64,000 nucleotides of DNA, from NCBI RefSeq assembly GCF_017352095.1, contig NZ_CP071463.1, forward strand, positions 2,418,001 to 2,482,000. Direction: 5' to 3'. The notes below the pieces were generated by a model. The model made no database searches. It had not been told where the DNA came from and was given only the letters and a program-made list of their open reading frames with translations. The number at the start of each line of letters is the position of its first letter. The first letter of the stretch is position 1. Below are positions 29,893 to 36,919 of the stretch, piece after piece. The translations under genes were made by a program, and so were the position numbers. This DNA comes from Natrinema longum. GTDB taxonomy: Archaea; Halobacteriota; Halobacteria; Halobacteriales; Natrialbaceae.

Positions 29893-29974
29893 CATATACT
29901 TGCAGTATATTCCTCTCCCAACGATTGTGCCGTACCGCTATGCTTAAACGAACGCAGTAACAACGATAAAACGC

Positions 29975-30050
29975 GCCAAGGTGGCAGAGTCCGGCCGAAC
30001 GCAGCGGCCTGCAGAGCCGCCCACCGCCGGTTCAAATCCGGCCCTTGGCT
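29975..30050 (+). tRNA. tRNA-Cys (GCA)
   Basis: About 76 nt. Acceptor GCCAAGG pairs with CCTTGGC, discriminator T. The anticodon loop CTGCAGA holds GCA, and the T-arm GCCGGTTCAAATCCGGC is complete. A TATA-like TGCTTAAACG lies about 30 bases upstream, so it can be transcribed independently of the rRNA operon despite its position right after it. Confidence 0.96.
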
Positions 30051-30534
30051 TCACTCGGTTCTCTCTTGCAGAGTAATACCGCTAGTCGTTGCTTCGATCG
30101 TGCTTTCCCGGATAACAGTTTTTAAACTCGTCACGAACTAGCCCTCGATCCATCATCTAGTTCGTCGTATTGATGACGAGCGGAGGGAGCAAAACACGTC
30201 GTACGCTTGCCCGTTCCCCCGCATCACGTCATTTCTGGACTACGACCAACCGTCGCGATCACTACGCTCGTCACGGGTTGTTCCTCTCAGAAGCGTGCCG
30301 GATGCGTTCGAACTACGCGCCGAGATGTTCCGGTTCGTTCGCTTCGCTCACTTCTGGGCTCCGACTCATCTGCTTCAAATCACGCGTAGCCGTTTTGTCA
30401 CCCGCGAGTTCGCTCGTAGTAACAGCGGGCCGGGCGCGATTTGAACACACGGTCGCTCGCACTGCGTGTTCCCTGCGTTCAAATCCCTTCGGATCCGTTG
30501 CTGACGGCTCACGAATTTGTTCGCCGTCAGAAAG
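30051..30534. repeat. Decayed tandem array of tRNA-Lys-tail units
   Basis: 484 bases without a credible gene. The 25-base block AGCGGGCCGGGCGCGATTTG(AACAC) occurs at 30424-30448 and again at 30533-30557, where it is the 3' end of the minus-strand tRNA-Lys. The ~109-base unit before each copy is recognisably alike (shared TTCAAAT, GTTCGC and CAGAA or AACAG blocks). A third, weaker unit ends near 30315 (CAGAAGCGTGCCGGATGCG). The pattern suggests repeated capture of the tRNA 3' end by integrating elements, with their bodies lost. Confidence 0.6.
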
Positions 30535-30608
<74 letters not shown>

Positions 30609-30687
30609 CGTGGTTTCCCTTTTCGGGGAGTCGCGGTTAAACGTTTCTTTCTCCGCTGCCGAGAGAGGGTATCGGTCAGAGACTGTC

Positions 30688-31383
30688 TTACTCGAAGTAC
30701 TGTTCGAGTGCGTCGGTGACGAGTTCGCCGGGAGTGATTCCGTCGATGGAGGCACGTCGGCGGAGATCACGGTAGGTAGTCGGTGAGAGGGTGATCTCGA
30801 GTCGGCCGAGGACGACATCGTGTTCTGCGAGGGCCTGATCGATGGGGGTTCCGTCGTTGATGGCGCTGGCGGCGCTGCGGACGTCGCGGACGGTAAGGTC
30901 GCCGTCGAGGATGGCCCATGCGAGGAGGAGACGCGCTTCGCCGCCGACACGGGCGATGTGTTTGGCGGCGGTCGGAGCGATCCGACCGAGGGCGACTTGT
31001 TTGCGAACCGATCGGGGAAGATCGTGGACGCGGGCCCACTTGCGGATAAACGAGACGGTGGCGTCACCGCCGGCGCGTTCGGCGGCGGCTTTGTAGGAGC
31101 CTTCGCCGCGCACGAGGGCGGCACAGGCGGCTGCGCCGCGGAGCATGTACAGGTGGTCGTCGTTGGTGTTCCCGGCAGCGAACTGACGGACGGTTTCGGC
31201 GGCGTCCGCGAGGCTCTCCGGGTTATCGGGATCGAATTGGACGGCTTCCCGAGCACGGGTCCCGGCGACCGATTCGTCGCCCCGGATAACTGGTGCACCG
31301 ACGGGGGATTCGCGGTCCGTCGGGATCGATCGACCGGTCTCGCCACGGCGGGGCGAACGATCACCGGGCCGGTTGTCAGTCAT
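30688..31383 (-). CDS. Haloarchaeal conserved hypothetical protein with C-terminal DNA-binding-like domain
   Basis: A 231-residue protein from the ATG at 31383. A TTG at 31410 would add nine residues. The first ~60 residues are charged and probably disordered. The middle (about 60-170: LADAAETVRQFAAGN, ACAALVRGEGSYKAAAERAGG, TAAKHIARVGGEARLLLAWAILDG) is helical. The last 35 residues (LGRLEITLSPTTYRDLRRRASIDGITPGELV) resemble a ribbon-helix-helix strand-helix-helix. That makes a DNA-associated role possible. I recognise this as a haloarchaea-specific family, probably one of the DUF71xx series, without a known function. It lies next to the tRNA-Lys, 79 bases away. Confidence 0.72.
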   Translation of the reverse strand: MTDNRPGDRSPRRGETGRSIPTDRESPVGAPVIRGDESVAGTRAREAVQFDPDNPESLADAAETVRQFAAGNTNDDHLYMLRGAAACAALVRGEGSYKAAAERAGGDATVSFIRKWARVHDLPRSVRKQVALGRIAPTAAKHIARVGGEARLLLAWAILDGDLTVRDVRSAASAINDGTPIDQALAEHDVVLGRLEITLSPTTYRDLRRRASIDGITPGELVTDALEQYFE

Positions 31384-31439
31384 GGCTCTCGGTACGGGGT
31401 TCGTTGTCAAAAGGTCGTTGCCGTGGCGAAACGCTCGTG

Positions 31440-31580
31440 TTACTCCTCGCGCTGCTCGGCGAGGTGCTCCCAGATCTCCGTACAGCCGGCCCCTTCCTCG
31501 ATATCGTCGAGGTGGGCGTCGTCACGCTCCTCGGTTTCCTGCTCGATCGGCTCTGGTTTGCATTCGGCTGCATCACTCAT
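31440..31580 (-). CDS. 46-residue acidic protein
   Basis: Short gene missed by length cut-offs. It reads MSDAAECKPEPIEQETEERD at the N-terminus, has a second Cys in GAGCTEIWEHLAEQREE at the C-terminus, and stops TAA. It contains two Cys and a large excess of Glu/Asp, as typical haloarchaeal short proteins do. A TATA-like ATACTTATG sits about 27 bases upstream of the ATG on that strand, matching a leaderless start. It lies just upstream of the 231-residue gene on the same strand (56 bases). Function unknown. Confidence 0.68.
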   Translation of the reverse strand: MSDAAECKPEPIEQETEERDDAHLDDIEEGAGCTEIWEHLAEQREE

Positions 31581-32111
31581 AGATAGCCGTTCGAATCCCG
31601 CCATCATAAGTATCGCTTCGGCCGCAAGCGATACCCCTGCTCGGTCTTACGGGAGGATTATGCCGCTATCTCTGACGGATTTTCCTTTTGACACGTCCGG
31701 GTGACGAGTGGGGACCGTTCGAGTCGTCCGCTCGTGACCGATAGCTCCGGGATCGATTCGTGTGGAACGAACGGATTCGTCCGTCCGAATCAATGGGGAC
31801 CGCGATCATCGCACGACACAGAGCGATCGAAGACGAGTCGCGGTCGGGACCGTCCGTCGTCAAATCGTCGGTTCGTCGCCCCGCTCAAGGAAGCGGTCGT
31901 TCGAGGGCGATCGAGTTGTGGCAAAATAGGCCGATACGTGTGGCACTCGGGTCGGTGATTTTCGGAGTTGATAGTAAATATATGATACGGTTGGGTGTAT
32001 CCGGGGACGCTCGGGTGGGAGTCGAGTCGAAGACGGTTCGATCGAAGTCCGGTTTCGACGACTCGTGACGGCCGCCAGTATAAGTGATCGGGGTGCGAGG
32101 ATCGAACTGAC
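31581..32111. other. Intergenic gap
   Basis: 531 bases. It contains the promoter of the 46-residue gene at the left end and a TATA-like AGTATAAGTG (about 32076-32085) some 27 bases before the start codon at 32112. A patch around 31960-31990 is AT-rich. I see no tRNA, ORF with family resemblance, or further copy of the palindromic element. Confidence 0.5.
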
Positions 32112-32405
32112 ATGTCCGATCGATTGATGACGGTCAACGCGCGGACGACGCTGGACTACGTCGAGGGGAAAGCGATCGGCGAGAGTTTCGAGTGGGAGTC
32201 GGTCGCCGTCGTGAACGCGACCGCTGACCGCGAGAATCCGGACGGTGTTCGTCTCCAGTTCGAACTCGACAACCTCTCGGAGGCGCACCTCCCGAAGCAT
32301 ATGATCGAACTCGAATTGACTCCGGCACAGGCTCGTGCGGTGGCCGCTGATCTCGAAACGCATGCCGACCGTGTCGAAGACGCTGGGGGCGATAGCAGCC
32401 ACTGA
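32112..32405 (+). CDS. Haloarchaeal DUF6360-like small protein
   Basis: A 97-residue acidic protein, start MSDRLMTVNARTTLDY, followed by a beta-rich middle (SVAVVNATADRENPDGVRLQFELDNL) and a C-terminal helix (TPAQARAVAADLETHADRVEDAGGD). The layout matches a small haloarchaeal family I recall as DUF6360, with no known function. The end is unusual. The last residues and the TGA stop (32403-32405) lie inside the left arm of the second palindromic element, so the insertion defines the C-terminus. A TATA-like AGTATAAG upstream fits a leaderless mRNA. Confidence 0.75.
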   Translation: MSDRLMTVNARTTLDYVEGKAIGESFEWESVAVVNATADRENPDGVRLQFELDNLSEAHLPKHMIELELTPAQARAVAADLETHADRVEDAGGDSSH

Positions 32406-32476
32406 CAGTCACTGCACACCTGACCGCACGACAGCGTTGCGATCCGTGTGGAAATCGTTTCAGTGGCTCCTGTTGG
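32391..32476. repeat. Palindromic dispersed element, copy 2
   Basis: Shares the internal core CGCACGACAGCGTTGCGAT with copy 1, and the same right-arm context ATCGTTTCAGT. Its arms read AGCCACTGA (left) and TCAGTGGCT (right), against AGCAACTGA and TCAGTTGCT in copy 1. Both sides changed together, keeping the pairing. The inner hairpin is no longer perfect. The left arm overlaps the end of the preceding gene. Confidence 0.75.
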
Positions 32477-32567
32477 TCTCGAGGCGTCACGATTCGGCCG
32501 CTGGCACCTCCCGTCGCAGACGACCGGCTTTTTCACTCGGCGGCTGAACGGCGGAGCTGGGTATACC

Positions 32568-33040
32568 ATGAGTATAGACACGATTCAGGACCTGTTCCAG
32601 CACGGCCTCGAGGACATCTATCACGCGGAGGACCACCTCGTCGACGCACTCGAGTTCCTCGAGTGCGATACCGAGAGCGACGACATCTCACAGGCGTTTT
32701 CCGAGCACTGTGAGGAGACCCAGGGTCAGATCGACCGTCTCGAGGAAGTCTTCGACGTGTTCGGCGAGCCACCCGAGAGGAGTGTGAGGTATCAAAGGAT
32801 TACTCGAGGAGTTCACGTCGATGGAGTCCGCCCAGGAGGTGATGGACTATCACAGCCGCCGAAAAGACCGAACACTACGAGAGCGCTGCCTACGGCAACC
32901 TGATTCCGCTCGCGGACCAACTCGGTATGGACGAGGCGACCGATCTGCTTGAGGAAACCCTTCGGGAGGAATAGGCTGCCCTCGACGAGCGCAAGGAGTT
33001 GACTGAAGGGTTCGAGATGGCGGCGATCCCGGCGGAGTGA
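32568..33040 (+). pseudogene. Broken DUF892 (YciE/YciF-type ferritin-like) gene
   Basis: The start MSIDTIQDLFQHGLEDIYHA, then EETQGQIDRLEEVFDVFGE is a DUF892 ferritin-like N-terminus. After residue ~70 the reading frame shifts (near 32780). The expected GLLEEFTSMESAQEVMDYH occurs in another frame. A second shift near 32865 returns to AAEKTEHYESAAYGNLIPLADQLGMDEATDLLEETLREE, which ends in an in-frame TAG near 32972. Coding sense continues (ALDERKELTEGFEM) to a TGA at 33040. At least three lesions make function very unlikely. Intact homologues are about 165 residues with metal-binding Glu/His. An acidic reading frame continues to about 33165 and may be further remains. Confidence 0.85.
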
Positions 33041-33273
33041 TCCATATCGTCGACGACAGCGATGCCGTGGACGGCGAGGAACAGATCCAGTACGCTGGTG
33101 AAGACGAGGAGTCGACGACTACCATCGGCGAGGAGGGGAGCGAGGAACGATTCGAGGAGGAGTAGTTCCGTTCAACCGTCCGTTTCGCGCCGGCTCGAGG
33201 CCGGTAATCGGTTTCTGGTTCGAGGCTGCCGGGACGCGTACGGCTTTTACTGTTCGACGCGTAACTGTCACGT

Positions 33274-33747
33274 GTGACAACGCCCGTACCGGAGGACGGT
33301 GAGGGGCTGTCGATCCGACCCGCGGAGCGTGCGGACCTCCTCGCGGTCGTTCGTATCGAGAACGCCTCGTTTTCTCAACCCTGGCCACACGATGCCTTCG
33401 ATCGGTTCCTCGGCGAGCCGGGGTTTCTCGTCGCGGAGGCTGACGGCGAGGTCGCCGGCTACGTCGTCGCCGACGTGACCCAACAGATCGGCCGTGCGCT
33501 GGGCCACGTCAAAGACATCGCCGTCCATCCCGACCACCGCGGGAACGGCGTCGGATCGCGACTTCTGTCTCGATCGCTCGGCGTGCTTGCTGCCCACGGT
33601 GTCGGGACGGTCAAACTCGAGGTACGGTGCTCGAACGACGGGGCGAAACGGCTCTATCGGGAGTTCGGTTTCGATCCCCTCCGTCGGGTCCCCGAGTACT
33701 ACGGCGACGGCGAGGACGCGATCGTCATGATTCGCAAGTTAGGATAG
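33274..33747 (+). CDS. rimI: RimI-type N-terminal acetyltransferase
   Basis: A 157-residue GNAT-family enzyme, starting at GTG 33274. The N-terminal LSIRPAERADLLAVVRIENASF and the acetyl-CoA binding motif (VHPDHRGNGVGSRLL) match RimI/Ard1-type N-alpha-acetyltransferases. The final LEVRCSNDGAKRLYREFGFDPL (motif B) is typical. In archaea such enzymes acetylate the N-termini of proteins during translation. The gene stands alone, 42 bases before the next start on the same strand, so it may share its transcript with the DUF5810/5809-like pair. Confidence 0.9.
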   Translation: MTTPVPEDGEGLSIRPAERADLLAVVRIENASFSQPWPHDAFDRFLGEPGFLVAEADGEVAGYVVADVTQQIGRALGHVKDIAVHPDHRGNGVGSRLLSRSLGVLAAHGVGTVKLEVRCSNDGAKRLYREFGFDPLRRVPEYYGDGEDAIVMIRKLG

Positions 33748-33790
33748 CGAGTTGCGGGACGTTTTCCCGTTTGCAACCGTACGTCGAGCT

Positions 33791-34234
33791 ATGGGATACG
33801 CCTGTCCGGTCTGTGCTGTCGAAGAGGCTGACGCGGTTCATCTCGCGAACCACCTCGCGATAACTGCGTCACTCGGTCGCGAGGAACACCGCGAGTGGCT
33901 CGCGGAACACGCCCCCGACTGGGGCGAGTGTACCCCCGAGGAACTCGGCGAGATCGTCAGTCCACACGCGACGGAGATCGACACCCCCGAATTCGAAGCG
34001 GGGAGTCACGGCCACGACCACGGCCACGAGCCCGGTCGACCCGATTCGCTCGAGGATGGAATCGCCCGCCAGAGCCGCCAACCAGGCCGCGGATCGATGA
34101 CGACTGAAACCGAGACCGTACTACGGGAAGCCGCGGAACTGACTCGCGAAATGCAGTCCTCGAGTGACGAGGCCGACGGAGCGAAATCGGACGCTGACGA
34201 TCCGGACGACCCCGGCGGGAACGAAAACGCGTAA
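33791..34234 (+). CDS. DUF5810-like zinc-finger protein
   Basis: A 147-residue protein starting MGYACPVCAVEEADAVHLANHLA. The N-terminus is a C2H2-like finger: CPVC with HLANHLA. Several His follow (GSHGHDHGHE), an acidic linker, and an acidic tail. I recognise the pattern as the haloarchaeal family DUF5810, which is usually followed by a DUF5809 protein, as here (34260). The role is unknown. The finger suggests nucleic-acid or protein binding. The start is ATG 33791, which begins the finger. The upstream extension is non-coding. Confidence 0.82.
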   Translation: MGYACPVCAVEEADAVHLANHLAITASLGREEHREWLAEHAPDWGECTPEELGEIVSPHATEIDTPEFEAGSHGHDHGHEPGRPDSLEDGIARQSRQPGRGSMTTETETVLREAAELTREMQSSSDEADGAKSDADDPDDPGGNENA

Positions 34235-34259
34235 CTGCCCGTCCACCGACTGTTCGGGT

Positions 34260-34670
34260 ATGCACACGGTGGGGACGTTTACGTTCGAATCGGCCGCGGA
34301 CGCACGAGCACAGTACGAGTCGGTCGGCCCCGCGGCCCAGACGGTCGTCCGGGAGGTCACGAAGGCCATGGCGTTCGACCGCGCGGAGTACGACGACCGT
34401 GTCACGAGCGAGGTTGTCGAAACCGCCCGGGACGCCCTCTTCGCGAGCCTCCTCGAGGTCCGCGTCGGAAACCGCGAGGAGTTCGAAGACTGGCGCGACT
34501 CCTACGACGGCGAGGTGACGACGGTCGGCCACGAGGACGTCGACCACGTCGTCTGGCATGCGGGACCGGACGGCGAGGCCGTCGCGGCGACGTTCCAGAA
34601 CGAGGAAGCGGCGGCGGTGGCGACGCTCCGGCGGCAGGCGTTCGGACGCTTGTATCGCGACCTGGTATAG
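34260..34670 (+). CDS. DUF5809-like protein
   Basis: A 136-residue acidic protein, starting MHTVGTFTFESAADARAQY. The first part forms an alpha-beta unit with helix ESVGPAAQTVVREVTKAMAF. The middle VRVGNREEFEDWRDSY and VDHVVWHAGPDGEAVAATFQNE are the conserved blocks. It is paired 25 bases behind the DUF5810-like gene, and the two probably form one operon. Function unknown. The persistence of the pair across haloarchaea (recalled from annotations, not checked here) suggests cooperation. Confidence 0.8.
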   Translation: MHTVGTFTFESAADARAQYESVGPAAQTVVREVTKAMAFDRAEYDDRVTSEVVETARDALFASLLEVRVGNREEFEDWRDSYDGEVTTVGHEDVDHVVWHAGPDGEAVAATFQNEEAAAVATLRRQAFGRLYRDLV

Positions 34671-34872
34671 GTGACAGTTCGAACGCCGATCGGACCTCAA
34701 CGGTTCGGACCCGGACCGGTTCGGCGGGAACGACTGGACGACGTGGTGGTGACATCCGTGAGTGGCTCGAGGTGACTGAACCGGTTGCCAGCGAGCAGTG
34801 CGTTCGTGACCGATCCCAGTAGTGATGGGGCGACCATCACCTATTATCCCCTCGAGCCCCCACTCTCGCCCG

Positions 34873-35472
34873 ATGACAGTACCCGACGACTGGGAGTTAC
34901 TCGAGGAGCGGACGGAGTACGAGACGGGCTGGTACGACGGCGGCTACGACCTCCTCAGACAACCCGACGGCAGCGAGAAGCGATATTACTGGGCGGACCT
35001 GCCCGCCGCCGTCGTCGTGGTCGCGCGGATCGACGGACGCGTCCTCGCGGACGCGGAGTGGAGTGACGACGGCGGTGCTGGGACCGGGACGGACGAAGAC
35101 CGTCTTTTGTTCGTCGAACAGTACCGACCGACGATCCGCGAGACCCATCTCGAATTGCCCGCGGGAATCGTCGAGGACGGGGAGTCATACACGACAGCGG
35201 CCACCCGAGAACTCGAGGAGGAGACCGGCTTTCGGCCGTCGAGTACGGCCCTGCTACAGGAGTACGCCGTCGCGACCGGCGTCTTACGACACGATCGCGC
35301 GATCGTCTACGCCGAGGGGCTCGAGCCCGGCGACCGGGAACTCGACAGCAACGAGTTCCTCGAGGTGACGACGGTGCCGGTGGGCGACGCCCTCGAGCGC
35401 GCTCGCGAACAGCCGTCGAACGATGCGACGCTAGGAGGGTTGTTGGTGGCACAAGCGGACGGGGTACTCTAA
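34873..35472 (+). CDS. NUDIX hydrolase, ADP-ribose pyrophosphatase-like
   Basis: A 199-residue NUDIX hydrolase cleaving nucleoside diphosphates linked to another moiety. The NUDIX box is complete, GIVEDGESYTTAATRELEEETGF at about residues 97-119, with the REL..EETGF glutamates that bind Mg. The following loop (LLQEYAVATGVLRHD) fits the ADP-ribose/nucleotide-sugar group. The N-terminal segment (WELLEERTEYETGWYDGGYD) resembles the strand-swapped dimerisation part of ADP-ribose pyrophosphatases. The start ATG is 34873. It is not close to any functionally related gene. Confidence 0.9.
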   Translation: MTVPDDWELLEERTEYETGWYDGGYDLLRQPDGSEKRYYWADLPAAVVVVARIDGRVLADAEWSDDGGAGTGTDEDRLLFVEQYRPTIRETHLELPAGIVEDGESYTTAATRELEEETGFRPSSTALLQEYAVATGVLRHDRAIVYAEGLEPGDRELDSNEFLEVTTVPVGDALERAREQPSNDATLGGLLVAQADGVL

Positions 35473-35523
35473 CCTGCGACCGATGTCGGCAGCCCTCCAC
35501 AGGGGGAGAGACCGCGTTCGCCC

Positions 35524-35766
35524 CTAAAATTGGGTGCCGTGCCCGGACCGTCCACCGGTCCGTCCACGACCGAGGAGGACGTAGAGTAAGAGGCCGAGGA
35601 GCCCGCCGAAGAACACGACGAGCGTCCAGAGCGCTGCACTGTGTGGACTGTTCGTCTGGGCGTCGGTGTACACCCACACCAGCGCCGCGATCTGGATGAC
35701 GAACAACACGAGCGCGAACAGAACGATCGCACCGCCACCGCCTTGCATCGGAACGAGTACACTCAT
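35524..35766 (-). CDS. Small two-helix membrane protein (PLDc_N-like)
   Basis: An 80-residue protein, MSVLVPMQGGGG then a first helix (AIVLFALVLFVIQIAALVWVY), an aromatic/Asn loop (TDAQTNSPHSAALW), and a second helix (TLVVFFGGLLGLLLYVLLG). The end is a Gly/Arg-rich tail. This two-helix shape matches the short phospholipase-D N-terminal (PLDc_N)-type domain and other small membrane proteins. The family function is not known. I start at ATG 35766. Longer frames upstream are shadow. Confidence 0.72.
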   Translation of the reverse strand: MSVLVPMQGGGGAIVLFALVLFVIQIAALVWVYTDAQTNSPHSAALWTLVVFFGGLLGLLLYVLLGRGRTGGRSGHGTQF

Positions 35767-35920
35767 TGGGACCAGTATGTGAAAGAGACGACAACTCCAA
35801 TATATGTTTTCTGTTCTGGCTACGGGATCGATAGCCGACGAGCCGTAATCGAACTGCCAGCGGCTCCAGTAGGGGGCCAAATCCGTATTCTTATTCACGT
35901 CGATACCCACTGTCACGGTA

Positions 35921-36286
35921 ATGGACGGCGAAATCTCCACCGACGAGGTCAAGGAACTTCTCGAGGCGGATGCCGACGTTCGCATCGTCGACATCCGAGA
36001 CGAGCGGAATTTCGAACACAGCCACATTCCCGGCAGCGAGAACATCCCCTTCCACGAACTCACGGAGCGCATCGAAGAACTCGAGGACGACGACCACATC
36101 GTCACCGTCTGTCCCCACGGGAAGGCGAGCGTGCAGGCTGCACAGCTCATCGGCTCCTACGAGGGGACCGCCGACGCACGCGTCGAGAGCATGGCGGGTG
36201 GTCTCGACAAGTACGGGATGAAGTTCGGGCTCGTCCGTGAGGCGGAAGACGAGGACGAACCGGCCGGACGCGAATCCCCGTTCTGA
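35921..36286 (+). CDS. Rhodanese-like sulfurtransferase
   Basis: A 121-residue single-domain rhodanese transferring sulfane sulfur through a persulfide on its active Cys. The catalytic loop is CPHGKAS with Cys64. A helix follows (VQAAQLIGSYEG), and the typical SMAGGLDKYGM lies next to it. The length is normal for single-domain forms. The start ATG 35921 gives the MDGEISTDEVKELL beginning. The acidic tail is characteristic of haloarchaea. Possible roles include sulfur delivery for Mo-cofactor, thio-tRNA or detoxification. No close neighbour points to one. Confidence 0.92.
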   Translation: MDGEISTDEVKELLEADADVRIVDIRDERNFEHSHIPGSENIPFHELTERIEELEDDDHIVTVCPHGKASVQAAQLIGSYEGTADARVESMAGGLDKYGMKFGLVREAEDEDEPAGRESPF

Positions 36287-36470
36287 CGCCCCGAGCGGAG
36301 GTCACGCCGTCGTTTCGAGCCAGCTCCTTGCGAGGGTGATCGACTACCTGTGAGACGAGCGACCGCGACTCTCCGGGAGGGTCGCGACTGGTCGAGATGC
36401 GAAATAAGAAACGATTCGAGAGCGGCGGCGCGGTCGTGGGTTCGGAAGTCGTCTCAGAGCATTGCGGGCA

Positions 36471-36764
36471 TTAGGCGACGTTGAAGCCGCGGTCCCGAAG
36501 GAACTCCTCGATGCGGCCGGTGTGGTTCCCCTGGAGTTCGATCTGGTCGTCCTCGACGGTCCCGCCACAGGCGAATTTTGACTTGAGATCCGACGAGAGA
36601 CTGTCCAGATCGACGTCCTTCGGATCGAATCCTTCGACGATCGTTACCTCTTTCCCGTATCTGCGCTCGTCAATGCGGATGTTGAGTTGCTGTTGGCCCT
36701 TGGCCACGTCCTCGCAGACGCAGAGTTCTTGGGGCAGCCCGCACGTCGAGCAGACTTCCGACAT
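36471..36764 (-). CDS. Translation initiation factor aIF1/SUI1 (YciH-like)
   Basis: A 97-residue SUI1-fold protein. A short N-terminal zinc finger ([14 protein letters not shown]) precedes the SUI1 domain ([46 protein letters not shown]). The conserved basic-aromatic loop RYGKEVT and [14 protein letters not shown] are present. aIF1 binds the small ribosomal subunit near the P site and controls start-site fidelity. Haloarchaeal genomes have paralogues of this family. This one has the zinc-finger form and is normal in length. Confidence 0.95.
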   Translation of the reverse strand: MSEVCSTCGLPQELCVCEDVAKGQQQLNIRIDERRYGKEVTIVEGFDPKDVDLDSLSSDLKSKFACGGTVEDDQIELQGNHTGRIEEFLRDRGFNVA

Positions 36765-36919
36765 TACGTTCGTTGCTATGAAACGGGCATATTAAACACT
36801 ATCGGGACCCGCATGCCTTCGCGTGGTTCTTTTTCAGGACCCGACGGGTTCTGTCGGTGGCTGGCCGTCGTCGAACGGACGCGAACTGCGGGTCGCCGGA
36901 CTCGTCTCGGTCGGGCGGG

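Noticed and set aside
31666-31958. Short frames in the 531-base gap before the DUF6360-like gene
   Set aside because: No promoter, no family resemblance and composition unlike the acidic haloarchaeal proteome.
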